Source: Dyadobacter koreensis
Lineage (GTDB): Bacteria; Bacteroidota; Bacteroidia; Cytophagales; Spirosomataceae
Reading direction: 5' to 3'
Length of the DNA stretch: 64,000 nt
Assembly: GCF_900108855.1 (NCBI RefSeq)
Contig: NZ_FNXY01000007.1
Coordinates: 62,001-126,000 of the forward strand
Shown here: piece by piece, positions 1 through 9,619 of the stretch
Numbering within the stretch: position 1 is the first letter of the stretch
How the letters are laid out: the number at the start of each line of letters is the position of its first letter
The notes under the pieces: model-generated
What the model saw: only the letters and a program-made list of their open reading frames with translations
Database searches by the model: none
Told to the model about the DNA's origin: nothing
Translations under genes and position numbers: made by a program

Positions 1-2159
1 AATTCAGAATTGGAGCCGAAGACAAGGTCTGCGCGGCTTGCCGTCCATTTAGGCTGTCCGGTACCCCGATCACTTCCCAAATAAAGCTCCCTATCGTCCG
101 AGATAGATTTCCAAGCCGTGTTCATATCAAGTAGATTAACGAAAAAATCGTTCGTAAGCTGTCCTGGACGGTTTGTAAACACCCCGTTTTTAGATCCGTC
201 GAAATTGGTTCCCAGAGCCCGCATCCCGCCTACCAATACCGTCAATTCCGGTGCTGTGAGTGTAAGTAGCTGCGCTTTATCGATCAATAGCTCTTCGGTA
301 GATACCGAAAATTTCGCTTTTCTGTAATTTCTGAATCCATCAGCAACTGGTTCCAGATATCCCATGGATTCGATGTCGGTCTGCTCCTGGGAAGCATCCA
401 TCCGGCCAGGCGCAAATGGTACAGAAACTGAATGTCCTGCATCCTGCGCAGCCTTTTCGATTGCAAAAGATCCTGCCAGTACAATCAAATCTGCCAATGA
501 AACCTTTTTCCCATAAGAATCAGCACTGTTAAACTCAGTTTGTATACCTTCCAAAGTATCCAAAACTTTTTTCAACTGTGCCGGATTATTCACTTTCCAA
601 TCTTTTTGAGGCGCAAGGCGAACACGTGCACCGTTGGCGCCTCCTCGCTTGTCAGAACCACGGAAGGTAGAAGCAGATGCCCAGGCTGTCGAAACCAATT
701 CTGAGATGCTTAATCCGGAAGCAGCTATTTTATGTTTTAAAGCTGCCATATCGTTTTCATCGATCAATGGATGATCCACTGCCGGTATCGGGTCTTGCCA
801 GATCAATGTTTCCTCCGGCACATCCGGACCTAGATATCGCTCACGTGGTCCCATATCGCGATGGGTAAGTTTGAACCATGCTCTTGAGAAGGCCTCGGCA
901 AATTCTTCCGGCTTTTCAAGGAAGCGACGCGAGATTTTTTCGTATGCCGGATCAAATTTTAAAGCAAGATCGGTGGTCAGCATTGTCGGTGCGTGTTTTT
1001 TCGAACTGTCGTAGGCATCCGGAATAATATTTCCAGCGTTCTTTGCTACCCATTGATGTGCACCTGCCGGACTTTTGGTTAATTCCCACTCGAACGCAAA
1101 AAGATTTTCAAAGAAATTATTGCTCCATTGTGTCGGCGTCGTGGTCCATATAACTTCCAGCCCACTTGTAATCGTGTCGGCGCCGCTGCCAGACCCATAG
1201 CTGTTACTCCATCCAAGCCCCTGCGATTCTACATCCGCCGCTTCCGGCTCTTTTCCGACATGATCAGAAGGAGCTGCACCGTGCGTCTTACCAAAGGTAT
1301 GCCCACCTGCAATCAGCGCAACAGTTTCTTCGTCATTCATGGCCATACGACCAAATGTTTCCCGAATATCCCTCGCAGACGCTATTGGATCCGGGTTGCC
1401 ATCGGGGCCTTCCGGATTAACATAAATAAGCCCCATGTGCGCTGCACCAAGCGGCTTTTCCAGATTTCGTGAATGGATATTACGTCCCGGATCTTCATCC
1501 GAAACCAGGACACCATCCGCATTAACACCTGGCGAACCATCTGCGTAGCGATGATCATTGCCCAGCCACGTAGTTTCAGATCCCCAATAAACGTCTTCGT
1601 CCGGCTCCCAAACGTCCGCGCGACCACCTGCAAAACCAAATGTTTTGAAGCCCATCGACTCCAAAGCTATATTTCCGGTAAGAATTAATAAGTCTGCCCA
1701 CGAGATTTTATTGCCGTATTTCTGCTTTATTGGCCAAAGAAGTCTTCGTGCCTTATCCAGGCTGACGTTATCAGGCCAGCTATTCAGAGGTGCAAACCGC
1801 TGTTGCCCTGAACCCGCTCCGCCACGGCCGTCTCCAACCCGGTACGTCCCGGCACTATGCCATGCCATCCGGATAAATAATGGACCGTAGTGTCCAAAAT
1901 CCGCCGGCCACCAATCCTGTGAATCAGTCATCAGTGCATGAAGATCTTTTTTAACTGCTTCCAGATCAAGGCTTTTAAAGGCCTCCGCATAATTAAAATC
2001 CCCCATGGGATTGGACAAAGAAGAATGTTGGCGCAAAATGTTAAGTTTTAATTGGTTTGGCCACCAATCGCGGTTCCTTGTGCCACCACCACCAACATTG
2101 TGCTGCATTGTACCATTGTGGAACGGGCATTTGCCGATGTCATTTGATTCTTTTTCCAT
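1..2159 (-). CDS. katG: Catalase-peroxidase KatG (3' end outside window)
   Basis: Bifunctional haem enzyme that removes hydrogen peroxide by catalase and peroxidase reactions. Reading the minus strand from the ATG at 2159 gives 719 residues with no stop before the window edge; the family is about 740 residues, so only some 20-30 are missing. The N-terminal peroxidase domain shows the distal triad Arg97, Trp100, His101, the proximal haem ligand His287 (GGHTFGKTHG) and the residues of the Trp100-Tyr246-Met272 crosslink that catalase activity needs. The C-terminal duplicated peroxidase-like domain follows. It has no signal peptide, so it is probably cytoplasmic. No OxyR or PerR-like regulator lies upstream. 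Identification is very secure. Confidence 0.97.
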   Translation of the reverse strand, partial: MEKESNDIGKCPFHNGTMQHNVGGGGTRNRDWWPNQLKLNILRQHSSLSNPMGDFNYAEAFKSLDLEAVKKDLHALMTDSQDWWPADFGHYGPLFIRMAWHSAGTYRVGDGRGGAGSGQQRFAPLNSWPDNVSLDKARRLLWPIKQKYGNKISWADLLILTGNIALESMGFKTFGFAGGRADVWEPDEDVYWGSETTWLGNDHRYADGSPGVNADGVLVSDEDPGRNIHSRNLEKPLGAAHMGLIYVNPEGPDGNPDPIASARDIRETFGRMAMNDEETVALIAGGHTFGKTHGAAPSDHVGKEPEAADVESQGLGWSNSYGSGSGADTITSGLEVIWTTTPTQWSNNFFENLFAFEWELTKSPAGAHQWVAKNAGNIIPDAYDSSKKHAPTMLTTDLALKFDPAYEKISRRFLEKPEEFAEAFSRAWFKLTHRDMGPRERYLGPDVPEETLIWQDPIPAVDHPLIDENDMAALKHKIAASGLSISELVSTAWASASTFRGSDKRGGANGARVRLAPQKDWKVNNPAQLKKVLDTLEGIQTEFNSADSYGKKVSLADLIVLAGSFAIEKAAQDAGHSVSVPFAPGRMDASQEQTDIESMGYLEPVADGFRNYRKAKFSVSTEELLIDKAQLLTLTAPELTVLVGGMRALGTNFDGSKNGVFTNRPGQLTNDFFVNLLDMNTAWKSISDDRELYLGSDRGTGQPKWTASRADLVFGSNSE

Positions 2160-2578
2160 TTTAATTAGTTCATGATTAAACAAACACTTATAGGCACCTT
2201 TCAATCAGTGCAGACCAATAAAGTTATAATATTCAGAAAAATAATAACAATCGATTAATTTTATGATGCAATAGGTAAAATCTATTAGTAGATGAGATAA
2301 TTTGTTTTACGATCTAATTTATTTGATCACAATCTGTTAAATATGGGTTATGTTGATGCTTATAAAATTTAGAATAGAAAATGTAGAACAAATAATTATG
2401 ACAAGTAGAATTATTTTAGCTATTTGCATACAACTTTTGCGTTCTTACCAGTGATGCGCCAGTTTCAGTGATTGACCTTCCTACTTAAAATTTAACTTGA
2501 AAGAAACTTATTCTAAATGCTGTTGTAACTAAGTTTAATAAGACAATTTTATAAGGATAATCAAAAACAAAACCAAGC
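2160..2578. other. Intergenic region between katG and a divergent lipoprotein gene
   Basis: AT-rich, 419 bases, with no coding frame of note. It must hold the promoters of two divergent genes. I see no clear TAnnTTTG promoter or palindromic operator in it. Confidence 0.5.
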
Positions 2579-3433
2579 ATGAAAAATTTTTTCTATTTAG
2601 CAGTATTACTGGCCGCCATCTCATGCAACTCTAATGCGAATGAACCTGACCCGGTAGTTGCCATCAAACATCAATCACCATTTGGCACTGACACAATTGG
2701 CACAAAGCTGAAAAGTGTGACATTTAATGGGAAGTTGCTGATCGAATATTCTTATTCCCAAGGTTATCTCAGTGGCTACAAAAAGTACGTGGCTTTTTCT
2801 AAACCTAGATTTTTCCAAACAGGAATTTTTACAAGAATTGGTGGCGAACCGCAAAAAGCCGAAGTTTTAGTGGCTCAAATCACTCCTGAAACGGAATTTG
2901 TATCAGAAAAACAAGATCCCAGAATGACTTTGCAATATGCTGCCCCCAAAACGGATTCTATCCGGGAAGTAGCTGAACAGGATTTTCTGATGCCATCTAC
3001 GACAAACAAAATCTACAAATTTAATAAAGATGGATTTATTGTAGAGGAAGTTGCCAGTCCGTCCAGCGGGGATGCATACTCGATTATTTTTGTAAGAAAT
3101 GGAGAAAATAATGTTTCACAAACTTACAAAGTTCTAAAATCACAGTCAGCAAAAACTGACAAAGTTGAATTCATTTATGATACAAAACCTAATCCATTCT
3201 TTAATCTTGGAATCGATTGGGAAGGAAACTTTACAAATTATGCTGTAAGTCCTAACAATCCTTTGCAGGAAATTATTTACAATAAAGACAACGTAGGTGT
3301 AAAATCAACCTATGCATATGAATATCTTCCGAACGGATATCCTAAAAAAATAACCATTACGAGAGGATTCATAAACGTCGACGGGGTTGAAGAAACCGAC
3401 AGCCCGATCGTCCTGGATCTTCTGTATTATTAA
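2579..3433 (+). CDS. Putative lipoprotein, DUF4595-like
   Basis: A 284-residue protein starting with a lipoprotein signal (lipobox AISC, lipidated Cys16). The body has repeated short motifs such as YKFNKDGFIVEEV, VEFIYDTKPNPFF and YAYEYLPNGYPKKIT, which resemble the beta-strand YD-like repeats of Bacteroidota DUF4595-type lipoproteins. It is probably anchored in the outer or inner membrane facing the periplasm or the surface. No catalytic motif is visible and its function is unknown. It is a single gene with its own terminator immediately downstream, and no operon partner. The DUF assignment is by overall look, not by a search. Confidence 0.75.
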   Translation: MKNFFYLAVLLAAISCNSNANEPDPVVAIKHQSPFGTDTIGTKLKSVTFNGKLLIEYSYSQGYLSGYKKYVAFSKPRFFQTGIFTRIGGEPQKAEVLVAQITPETEFVSEKQDPRMTLQYAAPKTDSIREVAEQDFLMPSTTNKIYKFNKDGFIVEEVASPSSGDAYSIIFVRNGENNVSQTYKVLKSQSAKTDKVEFIYDTKPNPFFNLGIDWEGNFTNYAVSPNNPLQEIIYNKDNVGVKSTYAYEYLPNGYPKKITITRGFINVDGVEETDSPIVLDLLYY

Positions 3434-3450
3434 AAAAATTTCTGTCTGTT

Positions 3451-3486
3451 AAAAGCCCTGCCTGGCAAATGCCAGGCAGGGCTTTT
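3451..3486. terminator. Bidirectional terminator
   Basis: Perfect 16-bp inverted repeat (AAAAGCCCTGCCTGGC and its complement) around an AAAT loop. It has A-rich and T-rich outer ends, so it can work in both directions. It sits between the convergent lipoprotein gene (ends 3433) and SGNH hydrolase gene (ends 3526). Confidence 0.93.
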
Positions 3487-3525
3487 AATTTGCAAATCGG
3501 TAAGGATGATCTGAAATAAGGATAA

Positions 3526-4389
3526 TCATTTCAAGCCTTTCCATTTTTCAATCAGCATCTTTGCTATTATTTCATATCCCTTATCCGAAGGATGCAGTCC
3601 GTCGTATGTCATATTGATTGCTTCCACTGGATAAGGATAATCATCGGTTTCCGGGTCATATGGAACTGCCGTATATCCGGGATAGGTATAATTTTGATAA
3701 GTGCCCGTTTGAGGATCTTTCAACCGTTTAAAGTTTACCATATTTTCTACTGTCATACCGCTCTCGTGGTATAAATCTACAACGGGGTATTTTTCCAGCT
3801 TTCCTATTTCCAGTACTGCATCGGCAAACTTTTCAAGTTCCTGCTCCTTTTTGGTTCTATACGAGCCATAAGCATTATTTTTGGCATTGTTAATATACAC
3901 AAAGTCACCTCGTTGCATAGGCGTAATCAGGATAATTTTTGCTTTTTTATTGAGTCCGCTTAGTTTATTATTTATAATACGAAATGCGCCATACACAGTT
4001 CCTGAACCAGTATTATTTCGGTAATCTGAAAGGTCGCCAAGCGGTTTTCCCTGCCACCAGTCATTAGTGCCAAGGAAAATGGTATAAACATCAGCTTTGA
4101 CCAGACCGATTGACTCAATTTTATCTGCGATATTGATCGATGTCCAGCCGTTATGGCCTTGATTAACATAATCAATATTTTTGTATTCCTCCGTTATCAA
4201 GGTCATATAGCCCTTTGTGATTCTGTTGCCCGTTTCATCCTGATGATCATTGAGATAAGTAATCGAGTCTCCGATTGCGACCCATGTCACCTTTTTTGGA
4301 GCCGAAGCGACAGAGATGAAAAGTAAGAAACACAGAAACAGACTTTTAGCTACAAAATGCCGGCGCATATTCTTTTTAAGATTATTCAT
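3526..4389 (-). CDS. Exported SGNH/GDSL-family hydrolase
   Basis: Esterase/lipase-type hydrolase of the SGNH superfamily. Block I is VAIGDSITYL with Ser42 as nucleophile. Block II Gly (NQGHNG) and block III (LGTNDWW, Asn109) supply the oxyanion hole, and block V DGLHPSDKGY gives the catalytic Asp and His. A hydrophobic segment near residues 16-30 suggests export. The reading frame stays open to a TTG at 4419, but I chose the ATG at 4389: it has a GAGAAGA purine run upstream, and the extra residues would only lengthen the region before the signal peptide. The substrate is unknown; acetylated sugar or polysaccharide is possible. Confidence 0.88.
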   Translation of the reverse strand: MNNLKKNMRRHFVAKSLFLCFLLFISVASAPKKVTWVAIGDSITYLNDHQDETGNRITKGYMTLITEEYKNIDYVNQGHNGWTSINIADKIESIGLVKADVYTIFLGTNDWWQGKPLGDLSDYRNNTGSGTVYGAFRIINNKLSGLNKKAKIILITPMQRGDFVYINNAKNNAYGSYRTKKEQELEKFADAVLEIGKLEKYPVVDLYHESGMTVENMVNFKRLKDPQTGTYQNYTYPGYTAVPYDPETDDYPYPVEAINMTYDGLHPSDKGYEIIAKMLIEKWKGLK

Positions 4390-4634
4390 AATATATTTTA
4401 TCTTCTCGTTTTCTCCCAACCAAATCCTGTCTGGTTACATTAAACAAGGCATTATCAAAAAAATACTCGTTCAAAGCAAGATTCCGGTATACATTTGACC
4501 GCCATTTAGCTGGCTGATTAACTTCCAGCAGCTTTGACGTATAATCTTTAGACGGATAGTAACTTTTTTGATTACGCAATTATCTTTGTAAGCCGAACCG
4601 ATTATGGCTCCCTATCCAGTAAATTCAAATTTCA

Positions 4635-5093
4635 ATGAGAATAAAACTATTTCCTGTCATGCTAATCATTGCTTTGATCAGTTGTAAGCAAAGCGATAAT
4701 TCTCAACGCGATACTTCTTCACCTATTTTAGGAACATGGAAACTGATATCAAGTAAAATTATTGCGGACGAAGATACGACAGTAACTTTCCCGATTAAAA
4801 ACCAGGAAATGATCAAAATTTTCAACAAAGACACGTTTGCTTTTTTCAAGCAGGATACCAATGCATCCAAGGGTGATTCTGCTGTATTTGATGCAGGTGC
4901 CGGAACTTACAAATTAAATGGAGAAGATTATTCGGAACATCTGGAATATTGCAATTATCGTGGATGGGAAAATAAAGATTTTAATTTTAAACTTCGGATT
5001 GCAAATGACACACTCGTCCAGACCGGAATTGAAAAAATTGATAGCCTGAACGTGAATCAGGAAATAATCGAAATTTATGTAAGGCGCAAGTGA
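4635..5093 (+). CDS. Lipocalin-like lipoprotein
   Basis: A 152-residue protein with a lipoprotein signal (LISC, Cys17), followed by ILGTWKLISSK, the opening strand typical of Bacteroidota lipocalin-like domains. The remainder alternates short strands (for example GTYKLNGEDY and LVQTGIEKIDSLN) and ends IEIYVRRK. The family probably binds small hydrophobic ligands, but the ligand is unknown. A TATCTTTG box at 4581-4588 matches the Bacteroidota -7 consensus TAnnTTTG and would give a leader of about 40 nt, though no good -33 element precedes it. The gene converges on the membrane protein ending at 5128. Confidence 0.8.
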   Translation: MRIKLFPVMLIIALISCKQSDNSQRDTSSPILGTWKLISSKIIADEDTTVTFPIKNQEMIKIFNKDTFAFFKQDTNASKGDSAVFDAGAGTYKLNGEDYSEHLEYCNYRGWENKDFNFKLRIANDTLVQTGIEKIDSLNVNQEIIEIYVRRK

Positions 5094-5127
5094 GTAACAC
5101 TCATTCTAAATTTGGCGAGACCGAATT

Positions 5128-6879
5128 TCAAACCTCAAAAGGATATTCTTTTATTTTGATAGTTTTGTTCGTCCGGAGCATTAACCTTTTTCCCCCTCTA
5201 ACAATAAAAATATGTAACTGGTATAAACCCGGACTAAACCATTTCTTCTTTATCTCCAGTTTGCTGGCAGACTTATAGTAAATATGGCTTTTCACAAATT
5301 GCCGGAGCCCCGTTCTTTCCAGACGTAGCGGGTAAAGAAAGCATTTACTTTCGGAAACAAGATTCATATAAACACCATCTGTAATGGCAGAAATAACAGA
5401 AAATTGGAAGAAAATTCCTTTCACTCGAATTGTGAGATTATTTTCGCTATCTGCAACAGCGACCGTGTTACCATTGGAAAGTTCAGTCATGTTTATAACG
5501 CTCGGATCGGAATCCGGATTCAGGCGGACTGGCGGGAAACGAAAGCTATCTGAAGATTGCGACCAGATATTTTCATTTGAGTACTTATCAAGGCCCCGTT
5601 CCCAAAAGCGGGCATCTTTATAAAGAACCCATTTTCCACTCCTTTTCGAATTATACAATCCTGCCTGATAAATACGGACGTAATCTGCGATCTCCGCAGT
5701 CTGATACCAGTATTGAGCGACGCAGTAGACAAAACCCGTCCCGATTGCAGCAACCTTGAACCAATATTTGAACTTTACATTTTTCAATATCGAAACGACG
5801 AACATATAAATTACCGATAATAAAAGTGCCGAATAAAAGTGATATCTCGCTGCAAATCCATGAATTACATCTCCGCCTGTTCTCACACAACTTATCATAA
5901 TAGAAGTCGCGATTACAAAAAGTCCGATTGCGCAAAGAAATAAGGTTAATTTTCGAGGCGGGATTTGCGGAAAAAATTTATTTGAATAACCGATCCTTTC
6001 AGCCATTAAAGAAATTGCGATGCCCAAAATGAATAAAAAAAGCAACAAACCGAAGACAATTGCCGGAAGCTTGTTCGCGGAAAATTCGGTTACTTCAATA
6101 TTTGGAAAGAATATTGAACCGCCGTTGAATGCGCCAATGGAACTGAGCACAAAAAATGGCCGGTTCAATAAATTTTCAATTGGCGATGCCTCGCTGGTTT
6201 CGCCGGTTTTGTACTTGTAAAAAAAAAGAAAAAGCGAAATGCCCGACAGACAAAGCCAGATTAAAGCACGCTTGTATTTCTTCTGAAAAACTAGAATAAG
6301 CAAACTGATAATACAACACAAAATCCCGTTGCCGTGGGAAAACATCGCGAAAATGGATAACGTTGATGCAAAAACAAAGGAAGTTTTATTCTCATAAAAA
6401 GTGAGACAGTAAAAACAGCTAACGCTAAAAAAAATTGCCCAGGGAAATGCCATCCAGGTCGCAGCCCAAAATAACCCGTCAAAACCATATCCCGGGTGAA
6501 CCGCAAAGAAAAGTATCGGCAGAAAACTTGCCACTGAATGTCCGCAGCGGGAGAATGCTTTGAATAGAATGGAAATCGTAGATAGCCAGATCAACACACC
6601 AACGCCATTTATCACATTGATATCCATCTTATCAAAAATTGCTTTGACCGCCAGCACAGTAAGCTTCATTGCTACCATCCGATGATCCAGAAATTGTTCT
6701 GTAAGCAAAATGTATTTTTGCTGAATCGTTCCCGCAACTGCCCAACGGTCCAAAAACTGAAACATCATTGGGTAGTCATCTGCCTGCGGAATTCCTGTCG
6801 AAAAATGAATTATAAAAATCAGAAAAAAAACGAAGATGACAACAGAAAATACTCCCGGAACGATCTTGGAAAAAGCCAT
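5128..6879 (-). CDS. Polytopic membrane protein, probable GT-C-type glycosyltransferase
   Basis: A 583-residue integral membrane protein. The first helix (about 9-28) is followed by the acidic motif PQADDY (Asp34, Asp35) in what should be the first extracytoplasmic loop. GT-C enzymes, which use lipid-linked sugars, carry their catalytic acidic residues in this place. Roughly 10-11 hydrophobic segments follow up to about residue 400, then a soluble C-terminal domain of about 150 residues. It stands at the edge of the glycosyltransferase cluster, which fits a role in surface glycan assembly. I recognise no specific family; a polymerase or a lipid-sugar mannosyltransferase-like role cannot be separated by eye. 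Confidence 0.65.
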   Translation of the reverse strand: MAFSKIVPGVFSVVIFVFFLIFIIHFSTGIPQADDYPMMFQFLDRWAVAGTIQQKYILLTEQFLDHRMVAMKLTVLAVKAIFDKMDINVINGVGVLIWLSTISILFKAFSRCGHSVASFLPILFFAVHPGYGFDGLFWAATWMAFPWAIFFSVSCFYCLTFYENKTSFVFASTLSIFAMFSHGNGILCCIISLLILVFQKKYKRALIWLCLSGISLFLFFYKYKTGETSEASPIENLLNRPFFVLSSIGAFNGGSIFFPNIEVTEFSANKLPAIVFGLLLFLFILGIAISLMAERIGYSNKFFPQIPPRKLTLFLCAIGLFVIATSIMISCVRTGGDVIHGFAARYHFYSALLLSVIYMFVVSILKNVKFKYWFKVAAIGTGFVYCVAQYWYQTAEIADYVRIYQAGLYNSKRSGKWVLYKDARFWERGLDKYSNENIWSQSSDSFRFPPVRLNPDSDPSVINMTELSNGNTVAVADSENNLTIRVKGIFFQFSVISAITDGVYMNLVSESKCFLYPLRLERTGLRQFVKSHIYYKSASKLEIKKKWFSPGLYQLHIFIVRGGKRLMLRTNKTIKIKEYPFEV

Positions 6880-7151
6880 AAGATTTCAACGGTATTTCAG
6901 GGGCAAAATGCCTCTGAGTAGGAGAAATTAAATTTATCCGTTGAGGTATATTAAGGCGTTAAAATTGTAGATTATTCAAATATAGACAGATTATTTTTTG
7001 CCCGCAATCTTCACCACAGCAACTTACTAAACGTAAAAACTTCTCATCAGGGAACACTGAAAACTTTATCCTTGCTGATCACAAATATTGACAGTATTTT
7101 ATTTTCAAATAATAGCCATCATGAACATTTTGACTATTGATCTGCAAAAAA

Positions 7152-7940
7152 TTACTTTTTTACAAGAAAAAATCCTTTGTCATATCCAGCCTTTACCTGA
7201 TCGATTTCAATTTCTTGTTCGCCCGGAACGTATGATTCAAATTCCAACTTCAAATCGTACTCAGTAAAATGTTCGAGAATTTTTTTCTCATTGAAAAACC
7301 AGGCCGGATATTCCGCTTTATAAATATCAGGGGGAACAATTTGCAGCGTCAGCCGATCAGGCTGATCGTCTTTGATAAAAGAGGTTCTGTCAAAAAGTAT
7401 ATATTTAAAATCGTAAGCTTTGATTTCGTCCAGAAAATCGTGCGGCTTTTCCAGATATTGGATAACGCTTGACAACAATAAAATGTCCGCTTTTCTGGCC
7501 GACATACTTTCAGCGATATCGAAATGAAATTTTAATACATCATCCTCAAACAGCGATTGTCCGCATTTGACATATTCCTTTTGTTCAACAACACTCCAAT
7601 GTGTTTCAACCGAAGAAGGAATGAGATCTCTGACCTGATAATAAGTACTGCCAAGTGAGCCGCCGAAGTCAATTATATTCAGTTTGCCTCCGCATTCAAT
7701 CGCAGTGTAAAGAAGTGTCGAAATGATCGAATAAGGATATATTTTTTTGTCGAACAACACTGAATCCCGTTCATATACCGCCAGGCCATTCTTGATTTTC
7801 AGAAGTGAATTTTTGGTTATCTCGAGAATATTATCCGATTCATAACCTCCTGAAAGCGCTGTCAGCTCATCCCAGCTTTTATAATTCCCAAACCAGCCGT
7901 ACAGGCTTTTTTCCTTTTTTTTCCGCTTGAACAATGACAT
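7152..7940 (-). CDS. SAM-dependent methyltransferase, TIGR04325-type
   Basis: A 262-residue class I methyltransferase. The N-terminal pieces WFGNYKSWDEL, GGYESDNIL and YERDSV, and motif I IIDFGGSLGSTYYQ (residues 89-102), are diagnostic of the family labelled TIGR04325. Downstream WSVVEQKEYVKCG and LLLSSVIQYLEKP fit motifs II-IV. Members usually sit in lipopolysaccharide or capsule gene clusters and are thought to methylate sugars. That agrees with the glycosyltransferases on both sides. It is divergent from the glycosyltransferase at 8123. A lysine- and arginine-rich start (residues 4-11) suggests a cytoplasmic protein. The acceptor is unknown. Confidence 0.85.
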   Translation of the reverse strand: MSLFKRKKKEKSLYGWFGNYKSWDELTALSGGYESDNILEITKNSLLKIKNGLAVYERDSVLFDKKIYPYSIISTLLYTAIECGGKLNIIDFGGSLGSTYYQVRDLIPSSVETHWSVVEQKEYVKCGQSLFEDDVLKFHFDIAESMSARKADILLLSSVIQYLEKPHDFLDEIKAYDFKYILFDRTSFIKDDQPDRLTLQIVPPDIYKAEYPAWFFNEKKILEHFTEYDLKLEFESYVPGEQEIEIDQVKAGYDKGFFLVKK

Positions 7941-8122
7941 ATTTCCACTTTAAAATATGCCGCAAGTTAATGCTTAATTTATTGCGGCGGGCTCGTTTTT
8001 TCGTATAACAATTCACTTAAAAAAATAAATTTTTGATTTTATAAAATTTTAATAATTACATAAATAATATTCAGTAATATTTGTATTTACGTTCTAACCC
8101 GCTCCTATATTTTTTTGGTTTC

Positions 8123-9109
8123 ATGCAGAATTTTTGCACTCTTTTTAATTCATTTTACCTTTCGCGGGGACTGGCGATGTATTATTCGCTGTTGAAACAA
8201 ACTACTGATTTTCACCTATATATCTTTGCATTCGACGACGCTTGCCATGAAATACTGCTCAGGCTTCGGTTATCTAATGCTACTGTAATTTCTCTCCCCG
8301 AGTTTGAAACTCCGGAATTGCTTGCAGTAAAAACGAACCGAACACAAGGTGAATATTGCTGGACATGCACTTCCTCGACAGTCTGGCACTGTATCCATTC
8401 CTACAACCTTGACCATTGCACGTATGTCGATGCAGATTTACTGTTCTTTTCGGATCCGAAAGTGCTGACTGACGAAATGGGCGAAAATTCGGTATTGATC
8501 ACCAGTCACCGGTATAGTCAGGAATACGATCAATCTGAGTTAAGCGGCATTTATTGTGTCCAGTTTGTGACTTTTAAAAATACTGAGGCTGGCCTGAAAG
8601 TTCTTGACTGGTGGAGACGCGCATGCCTCGACTGGTGTTTTAACAGATTTGAAAATGGCAAGTTTGGAGACCAGAAATATCTCGACGACTGGACTACGCG
8701 CTTTGAAGAAGTTCATGTACTAAAACATCTGGGAGGCGGTGTTGCCCCCTGGAACTCCAAAGATTACACTTATAAATGCAACGAAGGTACCGTTTGGGTT
8801 TCAGGCTGCGAATCTACAAAGCTTCCTCTTGTATTTTATCATTTTCATGATTTCAGGTATTGCGAGAACAGAAGTTTCCGATTTACGGCAGAACAATATT
8901 TTCTACCGAAAGAAGTGATTAATTTTATCTATATTCCGTATGTAAAAGCTATTCAAAACGCTGAGTATCAAATTAGAATAATTGATAAAAAGGCAGTTTT
9001 TCATGAAAATCCGCTTTTGCTCAAATGGATAAAGGTTAGTCTTACGCGGCATATCCACTTTTTGATTACAGGGTCGTACAAGAATTATTTTAGACAAAGC
9101 AAATTTTAA
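8123..9109 (+). CDS. Nucleotide-diphospho-sugar glycosyltransferase (GT-A, DxD)
   Basis: A 328-residue protein of GT-A fold that transfers a sugar from a nucleotide donor. The start FCTLFNSFYLSRGLAMYYSL and the DxD metal motif in YVDADLLFFSDP (Asp103, Asp105) are typical of GT8-related enzymes of surface polysaccharide clusters. The frame is open to a TTG at 8081, but the family normally begins with the FCTLF segment, so I use ATG 8123. The C-terminal 60 residues are basic and may touch the membrane. It is followed after 17 bases by the FdtA-like gene, so the two are probably cotranscribed. Confidence 0.82.
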   Translation: MQNFCTLFNSFYLSRGLAMYYSLLKQTTDFHLYIFAFDDACHEILLRLRLSNATVISLPEFETPELLAVKTNRTQGEYCWTCTSSTVWHCIHSYNLDHCTYVDADLLFFSDPKVLTDEMGENSVLITSHRYSQEYDQSELSGIYCVQFVTFKNTEAGLKVLDWWRRACLDWCFNRFENGKFGDQKYLDDWTTRFEEVHVLKHLGGGVAPWNSKDYTYKCNEGTVWVSGCESTKLPLVFYHFHDFRYCENRSFRFTAEQYFLPKEVINFIYIPYVKAIQNAEYQIRIIDKKAVFHENPLLLKWIKVSLTRHIHFLITGSYKNYFRQSKF

Positions 9110-9126
9110 CCCAATCTATATCTCCG

Positions 9127-9513
9127 GTGGCTCAGTTACTTAATTTAAAAACTTTCACAGACACGAGGGGAAACCTGACCGTAATCGAGCGTGTCATTCC
9201 CTTTGACATCAAGCGCATTTTCTACATCTACGGAGTAGACGATTCTGTCAGGGGTGGGCACAGACACAAAAAAACCTTCCAGGCTGCGATCTGCCTGAGA
9301 GGAAGCTGCAAAATTCTTAACCATACAGGCTTTGAAAAGCAAGAGTTTCTTTTGAATTCTGCCGATCAGTGCCTTATGCTGGATCCAACCGACTGGCATC
9401 AGATGCATGAATTTACTGAGGACGCCATTTTAATGGTGCTCGCGTCGGAGTTCTTCGATGCCGACGATTACATTTACGAATCGTATGAATGTCAGGCGCT
9501 ATTGATTCAATGA
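9127..9513 (+). CDS. FdtA/QdtA-like dTDP-sugar 3,4-ketoisomerase (cupin)
   Basis: A 128-residue single-domain cupin of the WxcM/FdtA family. The signature RGGHRHK (residues 39-45) carries the active-site histidines, and TDTRGNLTVIE near the start and DPTDWHQMHEF later are also family features. FdtA-type enzymes convert dTDP-4-keto-6-deoxyglucose to the 3-keto isomer on the way to 3-amino-3,6-dideoxy sugars. The start codon is GTG; there is no early ATG in frame. No aminotransferase or N-acetyltransferase to finish that pathway is present within the window, so the sugar may be completed elsewhere. It is probably in one operon with the upstream glycosyltransferase. Confidence 0.85.
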   Translation: MAQLLNLKTFTDTRGNLTVIERVIPFDIKRIFYIYGVDDSVRGGHRHKKTFQAAICLRGSCKILNHTGFEKQEFLLNSADQCLMLDPTDWHQMHEFTEDAILMVLASEFFDADDYIYESYECQALLIQ

Positions 9514-9619
9514 TCAGTATTCCGATTTCGGTGCATATGACACGAAACGATCATTGATCTTGTGCATTTAACTCTGCATCCAAAAGTGCCATCGCGATTG
9601 ATTTTCCTGCTGATTGAAT

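Noticed and set aside
4382..4579. A 65-codon minus-strand frame upstream of the SGNH hydrolase gene
   Set aside because: It ends inside the hydrolase start and has no known family or clear ribosome binding site; probably leader sequence, although a short coupled leader peptide cannot be excluded.
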